NCBI GenBank assembly: GCA_000830175.1
Contig: JQIS01000009.1
Coordinates: 315,383-379,382, forward strand
Direction: 5' to 3'
DNA length: 64,000 nucleotides
Source of the DNA: Sulfurovum sp. FS08-3
GTDB lineage: Bacteria; Campylobacterota; Campylobacteria; Campylobacterales; Sulfurovaceae
Shown: one piece after another, positions 35,723 to 44,096 of the stretch
Layout of the letters: each line of letters begins with the position of its first letter
Numbering within the stretch: the first letter of the stretch is position 1
The notes under the pieces: model-generated
What the model saw: only the letters and a program-made list of their open reading frames with translations
Databases searched by the model: none
Told to the model about the DNA's origin: nothing
Made by a program: the position numbers and the translations under genes

Positions 35723-38353
35723 ATGGAAAACAAATACAATCCAAAAGAGACAGAAGATAGATATTACAAGATTTGGGAAGAGAGGGGCTATTTTGAGATT
35801 GATGGTAACGCATCGATTCAACAAGTAGGAGAAGATGGCACAATCAAAACCTTTGCGATTATGATGCCTCCCCCTAATGTCACGGGAAGTTTGCATATCG
35901 GTCATGCTCTTACTTTCACACTTCAAGATATTATCACACGCTACAAACGCATGGATGGCTACAAAACGTTGTGGCAACCAGGGACGGATCATGCAGGGAT
36001 TGCGACGCAAAATGTCGTCGAGAAGCAACTATTAGCGCAGGGAACGACCAAAGAGGAGCTAGGACGAGAGGCGTTTTTGGAGCGTGTTTGGAAATGGAAA
36101 GCCTACAGCGGTGGCACTATCGTACACCAAATGCGAAAACTAGGGGTATCTCCTGCGTGGAGTCGTGAGCGTTTTACGATGGATGAGGGACTCAAAGAGG
36201 CAGTCAAAGAGGCGTTTGTGCATCTCTACAACGAGGGAATGATCGTCCAAAACAACTACATGATCAATTGGTGTACCCACGATGGAGCATTGAGCGATAT
36301 AGAGGTCGAACACGACGAGGTCAATGGTAAGTTTTATCATATGATTTACAAATTTGCCGATGGAAGCGGTGAGATAGAGGTGGCTACTACACGTCCTGAG
36401 ACTTATTTTGGCGATACGGCTATCATGGTGCATCCCGATGATGAACGCTACAAGCACATTGTAGGCAAAGAGGTGCTATTGCCTTTGACGCAACGAAAAA
36501 TTGCAATCATCACCGATAGCCACGTCGATAGAGAGTTTGGTACGGGTGTGGTCAAAGTCACTCCCGCCCACGACCAAAACGACTACGAAGTGGGCAAACG
36601 CCACGATTTGGAGTTTATTACGGTATTTGACGAAAAGGGTATCTTAAACGACTACTGCGGAGAGTTTGCAGGACTAGAACGGCTCGAAGCACGTCCCCTT
36701 ATCGTAGCCAAACTCCAAAGCGAGGGCTATATCGTCAAGATAGAGGAGCATAATCATCAAGTAGGACACTGCTATCGATGCAAAAACATTGTAGAGCCTT
36801 ATATCTCAAAACAGTGGTTTGTACGAAGCGAAGTAGCCAAAAAATCGATCGAAAAAACCTACGCAGGAGAGGCGAAATTTCACCCACCCCATTGGCTAAA
36901 TAGCTATCGTGCGTGGATGGATGAACTCCGAGATTGGTGTATCTCACGCCAACTTTGGTGGGGGCATCGAATCCCTGTCTTTACTTGCGATGATTGCGAT
37001 CATCAATGGGCGGACAAAAAAGATGAACCAGAGGCGTGTCCCCATTGTGCTTCTCAAAGTTTCACACAAGACCCCGATGTGCTTGATACTTGGTTTAGCT
37101 CCGCTTTGTGGGCATTTTCACCGCTTGGATGGGGGAATAACGGGCAGATGAGCCAAACCTTTAACGCCACGGATTTGCACGATTTCTATCCCAACTCTTT
37201 GCTTATTACGGGCTTTGATATTATGTTCTTTTGGGTAGCACGCATGATGATGATGGGTGAGCATTTTCAAGGAGAGCTTCCCTTTAAGGACATCTACATG
37301 CACGCTCTTGTACGAGATGAGTTTGGGGCGAAGATGAGCAAATCCAAAGGCAACGTCATCGACCCACTCGATATGGTAGAGGAGCATAGTGCTGATATTA
37401 TCCGATTTACTTTGGCATTTTTGGCAGTGCAAGGACGAGATATAAAGCTAGGGGCAAAAAACCTAGAGCAGTTTAGAAACTTCACCAACAAAATCTACAA
37501 TGCCAGTAACTATCTGCAACTCAATCACGACAAATTTGCTGATTTGAGTGAGATAGAAATCAAAACACCCCTTGGACGCTACATGCAAAGCCGTCTGAGT
37601 GGGGCAGTTGAAACCATTAGAAACAACATTGAGAGCTATAAATTTGATGAGATGGCAAAGACTCTCTACAACTTTGTTTGGAATGAGTTTTGCGATTGGG
37701 GGATTGAGTACTCTAAAGCCGATAAAGCAAGTATCATTGAGTTAGGGGCAATATTTAAAGAGACACTCAAAATGATAAGCCCCATCATGCCCTTTATCGC
37801 CGACCACCTCTACCATAAGCTTAGCAGTACAAGCCTTGAAGAGGGCGATTCGCTGATGATAAAAACATTCCCCAAAGATATAGCCAAAGACCCGCAAATA
37901 GAAGCGATTTTTGCCATTATTGAAGAGTCCATTACCGCTATTCGACGAGCCAAAGTCATTATCGATATGGGCAATAGCAAAATAGCCAAAGCCTACATCA
38001 AGCTTGATACTCCCATCGATACCCACATCGCCAAACCCTTTATAGAGCGTCTTGCAAAAGTAGAAGAGATAGAGTTTGTCGTCGCCAAAGTAGCCAACGC
38101 TATCACCGATGTAAGCGATAATCTTGAAGTCTATATCCCCACCAACGAAATAGATTTGAGTGCGATTGTAAGCAAACTCACCAAACAAAAAGAGAAACTC
38201 GAAAAAGAGGTTAATAAGCTTAACGGTATGCTAAGCAATGAGCGATTTGTAGCTAATGCCCCAGAACAAGTCATCAACGAAAACAAAGAAGCACTGGCTA
38301 ATGCCCAAAATAAACTAGAAAAAGTTGAGGCGGAGTTGAAGGTGTTTGCGTAG
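35723..38353 (+). CDS. valS: Valyl-tRNA synthetase
   Basis: 876 aa. Class I synthetase charging tRNA-Val. HIGH motif in TGSLHIGHAL (residues 52-61), the editing domain, a zinc-ribbon insertion (CDDCDH and CPHCAS), KMSKS in KMSKSKGNV, anticodon-binding domain and the C-terminal coiled-coil arm. The last 165 bases (from 38189) are repeated at 39081-39244 in a diverged, frameshifted form, on the far side of an MntA-HepT module. The present 3' end may therefore have arrived with the module. Confidence 0.97.
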   Translation: MENKYNPKETEDRYYKIWEERGYFEIDGNASIQQVGEDGTIKTFAIMMPPPNVTGSLHIGHALTFTLQDIITRYKRMDGYKTLWQPGTDHAGIATQNVVEKQLLAQGTTKEELGREAFLERVWKWKAYSGGTIVHQMRKLGVSPAWSRERFTMDEGLKEAVKEAFVHLYNEGMIVQNNYMINWCTHDGALSDIEVEHDEVNGKFYHMIYKFADGSGEIEVATTRPETYFGDTAIMVHPDDERYKHIVGKEVLLPLTQRKIAIITDSHVDREFGTGVVKVTPAHDQNDYEVGKRHDLEFITVFDEKGILNDYCGEFAGLERLEARPLIVAKLQSEGYIVKIEEHNHQVGHCYRCKNIVEPYISKQWFVRSEVAKKSIEKTYAGEAKFHPPHWLNSYRAWMDELRDWCISRQLWWGHRIPVFTCDDCDHQWADKKDEPEACPHCASQSFTQDPDVLDTWFSSALWAFSPLGWGNNGQMSQTFNATDLHDFYPNSLLITGFDIMFFWVARMMMMGEHFQGELPFKDIYMHALVRDEFGAKMSKSKGNVIDPLDMVEEHSADIIRFTLAFLAVQGRDIKLGAKNLEQFRNFTNKIYNASNYLQLNHDKFADLSEIEIKTPLGRYMQSRLSGAVETIRNNIESYKFDEMAKTLYNFVWNEFCDWGIEYSKADKASIIELGAIFKETLKMISPIMPFIADHLYHKLSSTSLEEGDSLMIKTFPKDIAKDPQIEAIFAIIEESITAIRRAKVIIDMGNSKIAKAYIKLDTPIDTHIAKPFIERLAKVEEIEFVVAKVANAITDVSDNLEVYIPTNEIDLSAIVSKLTKQKEKLEKEVNKLNGMLSNERFVANAPEQVINENKEALANAQNKLEKVEAELKVFA
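38189..38353 (+). repeat. valS 3' end, active copy of a direct repeat
   Basis: End of the valS reading frame, encoding the coiled-coil arm. Direct repeat of 39081-39244, identical for the first 24 bases and about four-fifths identical overall by eye. Confidence 0.85.
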
Positions 38354-38365
38354 CTCTATTTATGC

Positions 38366-38371
38366 TATAAT
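38366..38371 (+). promoter_or_regulatory. -10 box for the MntA-HepT module
   Basis: TATAAT 31 bases before the first ATG of the module and 13 bases after the valS stop. Confidence 0.4.
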
Positions 38372-38401
38372 TGAATCATTCATATTTGGGAGTGTATTGA
38401 A

Positions 38402-38698
38402 ATGCAAGAGAGCAAAACAGATATAGTAAACTATTTTAAAATACACTCACCCCATCTCAAAGAGAAGTATCATATTGCTTCGCTCTCTTTGTTTGGTTCG
38501 TATGCACGGGATGAGCAAAGAGACGATAGCGATGTGGATTTGCTCGTTGATTTTGAACAGACTCCTGATTTACTGACATTTATCGAATTAGAAGAGCATC
38601 TTAGTCATTCACTCAATAAAAATGTTGATTTGGTCATCAAACGAAAGCTCAAAAGCCAACTCAAAGAGCAAATCTTAAAAGAAGCTATTGCAATATGA
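38402..38698 (+). CDS. MntA-type nucleotidyltransferase antitoxin
   Basis: 98 aa. GSx10DxD signature LFGSYARDEQ then DSDVDLLVDF at residues 32-48, and DLVIKR near the end. MntA-like enzymes AMPylate the partner HepT toxin and block it. Its stop overlaps the partner start (ATGA). Sits between the active valS end and an old valS tail. Confidence 0.92.
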   Translation: MQESKTDIVNYFKIHSPHLKEKYHIASLSLFGSYARDEQRDDSDVDLLVDFEQTPDLLTFIELEEHLSHSLNKNVDLVIKRKLKSQLKEQILKEAIAI

Positions 38699-39042
38699 AT
38701 CGTAACTATTTACTCTTTTTAGAAGATATTTCCCAGCGTATTGAAAAGATAGAACGATTTATTGATGGCATGAGCTACGGTGAGTTTGTCGAAGATGAAA
38801 AGAGTGTGAGTGCTACTATTCGAGAGATTGAAGTGATTGGTGAGGCTACTAAAAAAATTCCAAATGAGATTAGAGAGCAATTTAATGATTTACCTTGGTC
38901 ACTTATGGCTAAAATGAGAGATAAGCTTATCCATTGGTATTTTGAAGTGGATGAAGAGATTGTTTGGAAGGTAGCTACAGAAAAACTACCCGATATAAAA
39001 GTTCAGATTAATTTGATTATTGAGGAGATAAGGGGGAAGTAG
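38695..39042 (+). CDS. HepT-type (DUF86) HEPN toxin
   Basis: 115 aa, helical. HEPN active-site motif RDKLIHWY near residues 79-86, with the typical MAKMRDKLIH and VATEKLPDIK context of DUF86 RNases. Canonical members read RDKLIHGYF; here the Gly is Trp. Intact pair with MntA. After its stop come a 24-base intron-like piece and the valS relic. Confidence 0.92.
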   Translation: MNRNYLLFLEDISQRIEKIERFIDGMSYGEFVEDEKSVSATIREIEVIGEATKKIPNEIREQFNDLPWSLMAKMRDKLIHWYFEVDEEIVWKVATEKLPDIKVQINLIIEEIRGK

Positions 39043-39050
39043 GGTTTACT

Positions 39051-39074
39051 AGTATTAGCATCACCTGATACCTA
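39051..39074 (-). repeat. Short inverted copy of a group II intron segment
   Basis: Reverse complement of this 24-base piece matches 41232-41255 at 22 positions (TAGGTRTCAGGTGATGCTAA core). The two lie in opposite orientation on either side of the AIPR gene. Confidence 0.7.
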
Positions 39075-39080
39075 TACACA

Positions 39081-39244
39081 AAAGAGAAACTCGAAAAAGA
39101 GGTGAGCAAACTTAGCGGAATGCTTAGCAATGAACGCTTCATAGCCAATGCCTCCAAACCGTCATCGACGAAAACAAAGAGGCTTTGGCTAATGCCCAAA
39201 ATAAACTAGAAAAGGTTGAGGCGGAGTTGAGGGTGTTTAGTTAA
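39081..39244 (+). pseudogene. Relic of the valS 3' end
   Basis: Encodes KEKLEKEVSKLSGMLSNERF, then a small frameshift, then VIDENKEALANAQNKLEKV and VEAELRVFS with a stop. The active valS ends KLNGMLSNERF...VEAELKVFA. Differences are mostly at silent or mild positions, so this piece was once a functional valS end from a diverged copy. It cannot be expressed as a protein now. Confidence 0.88.
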
Positions 39245-39296
39245 TACTTTTATAACCCGTTGAATAATTATCATGAATGAATAGGAAACATAATAA

Positions 39297-40988
39297 ATGG
39301 CAACTAATGATCAAATATTACTTAATGAACTTTTAAAACAAGAAAAAGAAAGTTTAGATGCAAATTTTACTGAAAGTGAATATTTTGAATTTTATACAGC
39401 AAATCAAATTTTAAAACAATACGAACTAAGCTATGATGAAATAATGGCTGGTATGGTTGGTCAAGGTCATGATGGTGGAGCAGATTTAATATATCTTTTT
39501 GTAAATGATGAGTTAATAAAAGAAGATTCCAATACAAAAGAAAAATATAAAAAAAATCCTGATATTGAGTTAGTCATTATTCAAAGTAAAAAAGAACCAA
39601 AATTTAAAGAAGATCCTTTGTTGAAATTATCTCGACTTTCTAAAAATCTTCTTGATCTTAACTTTGAAAAAAATAACTTTATTGGTAGGTACAACGAATC
39701 TGTTCTTTCAATGTTTGAACTTTTTAAAAAGACCTATTTAAATCTTGTCACTAAACAACCATCAGTTAAGATTCGTTTTTGTTATGCATCAATAGGGTCT
39801 GATATACATTCTAATGTAAAAAAACAAGCTGAAGATTTGAAAAATGACATTAAAGACATATTACCTACAGCAAAAGTCATCGTTGATTTTTATAATGCTC
39901 ATAATTTAGTATTATTAAGTCAAGAACGACCCAATGAAGTTTTCAGATTATCTACAGCTGAAAGTCCATTATCAACATCTGAAAAAGTATTTATTGCACT
40001 AACTAATATTAAAGACTATTTCAAATTTATTTCAGATGAAAATGGCAAATTACTTCGTCATATTTTTGAGTCAAATGTTCGTGATTATCAAGGAAAAACT
40101 AATGTTAATAAAGAAATTCAAGATACATTACTTAATAATACTAAGGAAGAATTTTGGTGGCTAAATAATGGTGTCACTATTTTAGCTTCAGATGTTGCAA
40201 CACCAGGAGGGAAAGAATTAGTTATTCACAATCCTCAAATAGTAAATGGTCTTCAAACATCATCTGAAATTCATAGGTTCTTTTCTAATAATCCTGATCG
40301 ATTAGTTGATGAACATAGAGCAGTTTTGTTACGTTTTATTGTACCAAAGAATGATGAGACAAGAGATAGAATAATAAGAGCTACCAATAGTCAAACTCCT
40401 ATTCCAAAATCATCGTTAAGAGCTACGGATATAATTCACAGGAATATTGAAGAATTTTTTAAATCACGAAACCTTTTTTATGATCGTCGGAAAAATTATT
40501 ATAAAAATGAGGGTAAAAAACCAAAAGAAATAATTAGTCTTCCTTTTTTATCACAATGCTTAATGTCTACATTATTGCAGAGACCTGATACTGCAAGAGC
40601 AAGACCCTCTACATTATTAGAAAATGATGAGTCTTACAATAAGCTTTTTAATGAAAACCATGCTTTAATAACTTATTTTACTGAAGCATCATGGGGACGT
40701 GCTATTGAGCTACGTTTAAAGGATACAAAAAAATATGAAACAGCAGAAATTAGTGATATTAAATTTTATGTTTTATATTATTTAGCAAGTATTATTGTTA
40801 ATAGTATATACCCGAGTAACAAAAAGTTTAATGATTTAAATGATATAACACTTGACAATACCCAAATAGACTCAGCAGCAGACTTCTGTTACGATCTTTA
40901 TAGAGATTTAGGTGGTACTAACAAAATTGCAAAAGGAACAGAATATCTTAAAGAGCTTAAAGTACAATTGAAAAAAATAGTCACCTAA
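39297..40988 (+). CDS. AIPR-family (abortive infection) protein with nuclease-like N-terminus
   Basis: 563 aa. N-terminal 130 residues carry GHDGGADLIYLF and, about 45 residues later, LVIIQSKK, the spacing of a PD-(D/E)xK nuclease core (D and QxK). The centre and C-terminus match AIPR proteins: WWLNNGVTILA, NPQIVNGLQTS, IIRATNSQTPI, then FFKSRNLFYDRRKNYY. AIPR proteins were linked to phage-triggered abortive infection. Codons are strongly A/T-ended (tta, att, aaa), unlike valS or hydB beside it, which suggests recent transfer. It stands alone, with ATG after AATAGGAAAC. Confidence 0.85.
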   Translation: MATNDQILLNELLKQEKESLDANFTESEYFEFYTANQILKQYELSYDEIMAGMVGQGHDGGADLIYLFVNDELIKEDSNTKEKYKKNPDIELVIIQSKKEPKFKEDPLLKLSRLSKNLLDLNFEKNNFIGRYNESVLSMFELFKKTYLNLVTKQPSVKIRFCYASIGSDIHSNVKKQAEDLKNDIKDILPTAKVIVDFYNAHNLVLLSQERPNEVFRLSTAESPLSTSEKVFIALTNIKDYFKFISDENGKLLRHIFESNVRDYQGKTNVNKEIQDTLLNNTKEEFWWLNNGVTILASDVATPGGKELVIHNPQIVNGLQTSSEIHRFFSNNPDRLVDEHRAVLLRFIVPKNDETRDRIIRATNSQTPIPKSSLRATDIIHRNIEEFFKSRNLFYDRRKNYYKNEGKKPKEIISLPFLSQCLMSTLLQRPDTARARPSTLLENDESYNKLFNENHALITYFTEASWGRAIELRLKDTKKYETAEISDIKFYVLYYLASIIVNSIYPSNKKFNDLNDITLDNTQIDSAADFCYDLYRDLGGTNKIAKGTEYLKELKVQLKKIVT

Positions 40989-41397
40989 GTCAAAGTCACC
41001 TATATAGGGGTCAATGTGTGCCAAGAAGGCGTAACAACTAATGAAAATTAGGAGGATTACATATAGCTATGCTATAAAGAAGATGGTAGTAGGTCTGCCG
41101 TAATCGCTATGTAAGTGGAGGTTACAAACCACCTTAAGGTGCTTAAGATTAAAAGTCTCGGTGCTGAGCATTAAGGAAAAGGGAGAGCTTGACTCTTTCA
41201 GGTGTGTATCATAGAGTTGAACGAAAGAGATTAGGTGTCAGGTGATGCTAATGCTATTGTGTTTCGCCTCTTTTAACAATTCTGTTGTAGTCGCTACGAA
41301 AGTGACTAAAACCTACAATCTATACAATCCCACACCTTGACAAAAAAAACCAAATTGGTTACTATACATCAAAATATATGCGATAAAATGAGAAATA
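40989..41397. other. Non-coding stretch holding a group II intron fragment
   Basis: About 410 bases between the AIPR gene and the MqsA-like gene. Most of it is the intron-like RNA from 41016. The last 60 bases are A/T-rich and probably hold the promoter of the MqsA-like gene. No MqsR-type toxin frame is present. Confidence 0.6.
41016..41330 (+). ncRNA. Group II intron, 5' (domain I) fragment
   Basis: Starts GTGTGCC-AAGAA-GGC, the 5' GUGYG end with the first short hairpin as in bacterial group II introns (compare GUGCGCCC-AGAUA-GGG of Ll.LtrB, from memory). Further domain I features: TAAGGAAAAGGGAGAGC, the GTTGAACGAAAG loop, GGTGTCAGGTGATGCTAATG and the hairpin GTCGCTACGAAAGTGAC. No reverse transcriptase frame, no domain V (AGC...GTT bulge) and no 3' end follow before the next gene. 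Therefore a dead 5' piece. The exact right limit is uncertain. Confidence 0.62.
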
Positions 41398-41835
41398 ATG
41401 CAACATTGTCCAATCTGTAGTGGCACTATTAAGCGTGAAACGAAAGAGATTATTTATACCTACAAAGATGCTTCACGAGCTATTATGCAAATGGGTGAAT
41501 ATTGTCAAAGTTGTGGTGAGGGGTTTTTATCGCCAAGTGACCTCAAACAGAGCAAAAAAGAGATTGCCAATTTCAAAAGAGAGGTAGATAATCTACTCAC
41601 AACTTGTGACCTTGTACGCATTCGCAAAAAAAGAAAACTCAATCAAAAAGAGGCTTCGAGGATTTTTGGTGGAGGTGAGAATGCATTTCATAAATATGAA
41701 ATGGGTGAAAATACTCAAGGCAGACCCCTAGATATACTCTTGCGACTTCTTGATAATAACAAAATCTCAATTGATGATATAGAAACACTTTATAAAAAAG
41801 AGGCTCAAACAACTAAAACATTAAAGGTTGTCTGA
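41398..41835 (+). CDS. MqsA-like zinc-finger/HTH antitoxin, without toxin
   Basis: 145 aa. N-terminal zinc site CPICSG and YCQSCGEG (two CxxC), then a Cro-type helix-turn-helix (VRIRKKRKLNQKEASRIFGGGENAFHKYEMGE). This matches MqsA/YgiT-type antitoxins, which usually follow an mqsR or HigB-type toxin gene. None is present upstream; the intron fragment lies there instead. May now act as a solo regulator. Precedes hydB by about 40 bases. Confidence 0.85.
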   Translation: MQHCPICSGTIKRETKEIIYTYKDASRAIMQMGEYCQSCGEGFLSPSDLKQSKKEIANFKREVDNLLTTCDLVRIRKKRKLNQKEASRIFGGGENAFHKYEMGENTQGRPLDILLRLLDNNKISIDDIETLYKKEAQTTKTLKVV

Positions 41836-41875
41836 AAGTCAATAAAGAAATCATCACCACAAAGAGGAGAACAAC

Positions 41876-43537
41876 ATGAAAAAGATAGTCATCGACCCCG
41901 TCACTCGTATCGAGGGGCATCTTAGGGCTGAAGTTGAAATTGATGAAAACAATATTATTCGAGAGGCGTATGTAAGCGGACAGCTCTTTCGAGGTATTGA
42001 GATGATTCTCAAAAATCGTGACCCTAGAGATGCGGGACTTTTGGCAGGACGCATTTGCGGAGTGTGTACCAATTCGCACTTTCGTGGGGCTATTACTGCT
42101 GTAGAGAACGCCTACTCCTTAGCTGTTCCCAAAAATGCTGAGATTATTCGAGACCTTATTGCCATGGCTCTTTTTATTCAAGATCATGTGGTGCATTTTT
42201 ATCATCTCCATATGCTTGATTTTGTCGATGTTGTATCGGCTTTGAGTGCCAATCCCCAAGCAACAACCCAAGAGGCACACAAATACCACTCCCATCCCTT
42301 TCGCAACGCTCACGCCCACTACGAAGCGGTTTTGACAAAGCTTGATACCTTTGTCAAAGCGGGACGCTTAGGACCTTTTAGTAATGGATATTGGGGACAC
42401 AAAGCCTATCGACTCACACCCGAACAAAACCTTATTTTGCTCTCGCACTACCTTGAAGCGTTGAAGTTCCAAACCCATATCTCCAAAGCCATCGCCATCT
42501 TTGGAGGCAAAACGCCCCACCCTCAAACGTTAGTCGTAGGAGGCGTTACGAGTGTCGCCGATATGCTCAATCCCCAACGACTCAACGACTATCTTTTTAT
42601 TATCAAAGAGGTCAAAGAGTTTATCCATAGAGCCTATCTGCCCGATACCAAACTTCTTGCTATTGCCTATAGAGATGAGATCAAAGCGGGAGTGGGACGA
42701 GCCAATGGCAACTTTATGAGTGTGGGAGGATATGCCTTTGAGGGGGAGCTTCAACTCTTCGAGAGCGGTGTGGTCTATGGGCATGATTTTGATACCATTC
42801 ACCCCTTTGACGAGCACCAAATCACCGAACGTATCGATAGAGCATGGTACAACGAAGCCCATGAGATAGAATATACCGACCTCAATGAAGATGGCACACT
42901 CAAAACCGCTACCTCACACGATAAATACTCATGGGTCAAAGCCCCTCGCTACAACAACCAAACGATGGAAACAGGACCTTTGGCACGAATGGCAATCACC
43001 TACAAAAAAGGCAATCCGTTGGTGCAAAGCTTTATCGATGAGTTTTTGGAAGCAACGCAATTGGAGTTTATCGACCTCTCTACGACCGTAGGACGCAACG
43101 CCGCTAGAGCTATTGAGAGCGAATACATCTGCGAATACATCTTCAAACTTATTGGCAATCTTATCCAAAATATCAAATATTACGATACCCAAACGTGGAC
43201 ACACTACGATTTCAACGCATTGCCGCTTCAAGCCAAAGGGAGAGCCTTTTTGGAAGTACCTCGTGGGATGCTTTCGCACTTTGTTTCGATTGATGAGGGC
43301 AAAATTAGCAACTACAGCGTCATTGCCCCCACCACATGGAACGCTTCACCCAAAAATTACGATGCTTTGCGTGGGGCTTACGAAGAGGCGTTGATAGGTA
43401 TCAAGCTCGAAGACCCCAAAAACCCTTTGGAGGTGCTAAAAGTACTCCACTCATTTGACCCCTGTTTGGCATGTGCCGTACACATCATCGACACCAAAGG
43501 CAAAGAGCTTTCACGCTTCAAAATCGGGAATGGTTGA
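41876..43537 (+). CDS. hydB: [NiFe]-hydrogenase large subunit (group 1 type)
   Basis: 553 aa. Carries the Ni-Fe active site: N-terminal RICGVC (L1) near residue 60 and C-terminal DPCLACAVH (L2), followed by a tail that a maturation protease would remove after the His. RLGPFSNGYWGH and FGGKTPHPQTLVVGGV fit membrane-bound uptake enzymes. The small subunit (hydA) and cytochrome b (hydC), normally next to it, are absent on both sides. Ribosome site GAGGAGAAC before the ATG. Either these genes sit elsewhere, or the locus was broken. Confidence 0.93.
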   Translation: MKKIVIDPVTRIEGHLRAEVEIDENNIIREAYVSGQLFRGIEMILKNRDPRDAGLLAGRICGVCTNSHFRGAITAVENAYSLAVPKNAEIIRDLIAMALFIQDHVVHFYHLHMLDFVDVVSALSANPQATTQEAHKYHSHPFRNAHAHYEAVLTKLDTFVKAGRLGPFSNGYWGHKAYRLTPEQNLILLSHYLEALKFQTHISKAIAIFGGKTPHPQTLVVGGVTSVADMLNPQRLNDYLFIIKEVKEFIHRAYLPDTKLLAIAYRDEIKAGVGRANGNFMSVGGYAFEGELQLFESGVVYGHDFDTIHPFDEHQITERIDRAWYNEAHEIEYTDLNEDGTLKTATSHDKYSWVKAPRYNNQTMETGPLARMAITYKKGNPLVQSFIDEFLEATQLEFIDLSTTVGRNAARAIESEYICEYIFKLIGNLIQNIKYYDTQTWTHYDFNALPLQAKGRAFLEVPRGMLSHFVSIDEGKISNYSVIAPTTWNASPKNYDALRGAYEEALIGIKLEDPKNPLEVLKVLHSFDPCLACAVHIIDTKGKELSRFKIGNG

Positions 43538-43581
43538 AAAAATTAGGAAATTTCGGTATATTCTCACAAAAAGAGGACAGA

Positions 43582-44082
43582 GTGCACTATTTTAGCGGTT
43601 TTTTATTTGGCAATGAAGAGGCACTTTTTGCTTCTTATATTCCCCAACATGATAGGGTTGTAGCGGGGTTTAGCTATGGGGCGATTGGAGCATTTGAGTA
43701 TGCGTTAGAGAAAAAAATAGATAGATTGGTGCTTCTCTCTCCTGCTTTTTTTGAGGACAAAAATGAGAGTTACATCCAAAAACAGCTCAAATATTTCCAC
43801 TCTCCCACCTACAAAGAGAGCTTTTTTGCCAACGTAGCCTACCCTAGTGCGATTGAGTTGTCACACTACTACTATCCCCATACCCAAGAGGATTTGGAGA
43901 GGCTTTTGCGATACCGATGGGATAGAGAGAAATTGTGCCAACTAGTTCAACGAGGTGTTACGATTGAGGTATTTTTGGGAGGCAAAGATAGGATTATCAA
44001 TGCTCAAAAAGCCAATGAATTTTTCTCTCAAATGGCAATAACCTATCTCATCAAAGAGGCAGGTCATGCACTGCTCTCTTGA
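43582..44082 (+). CDS. bioV: Pimeloyl-ACP methyl ester esterase, BioV-like
   Basis: 166 aa from a GTG that follows AAAGAGGACAGA; this start gives the typical YFSGFLF beginning of BioV, whereas the open frame upstream overlaps hydB. Alpha/beta hydrolase with nucleophile elbow GFSYG (about residue 36), then LVLLSPAFF and a C-terminal His in EAGHALLS. BioV ends the BioC-type pimeloyl chain synthesis in Helicobacter by removing the methyl group. 45 bases after hydB. Esterase type is by pattern; only bioD of the other biotin genes is in the window. Confidence 0.8.
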   Translation: MHYFSGFLFGNEEALFASYIPQHDRVVAGFSYGAIGAFEYALEKKIDRLVLLSPAFFEDKNESYIQKQLKYFHSPTYKESFFANVAYPSAIELSHYYYPHTQEDLERLLRYRWDREKLCQLVQRGVTIEVFLGGKDRIINAQKANEFFSQMAITYLIKEAGHALLS

Positions 44083-44096
44083 TAGACTCCCAATCA

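Noticed and set aside
39051..41255. A transposon bounded by the 24-base inverted repeats
   Set aside because: No transposase lies within and the right repeat is internal to a larger intron-like RNA, so the pair is better explained as two pieces of one intron family.
43471..43581. Upstream extension of bioV overlapping hydB
   Set aside because: The extended protein start overlaps the certain hydB end and lacks a ribosome site, while the GTG at 43582 has AGAGGA directly before it and gives the family-typical N-terminus.
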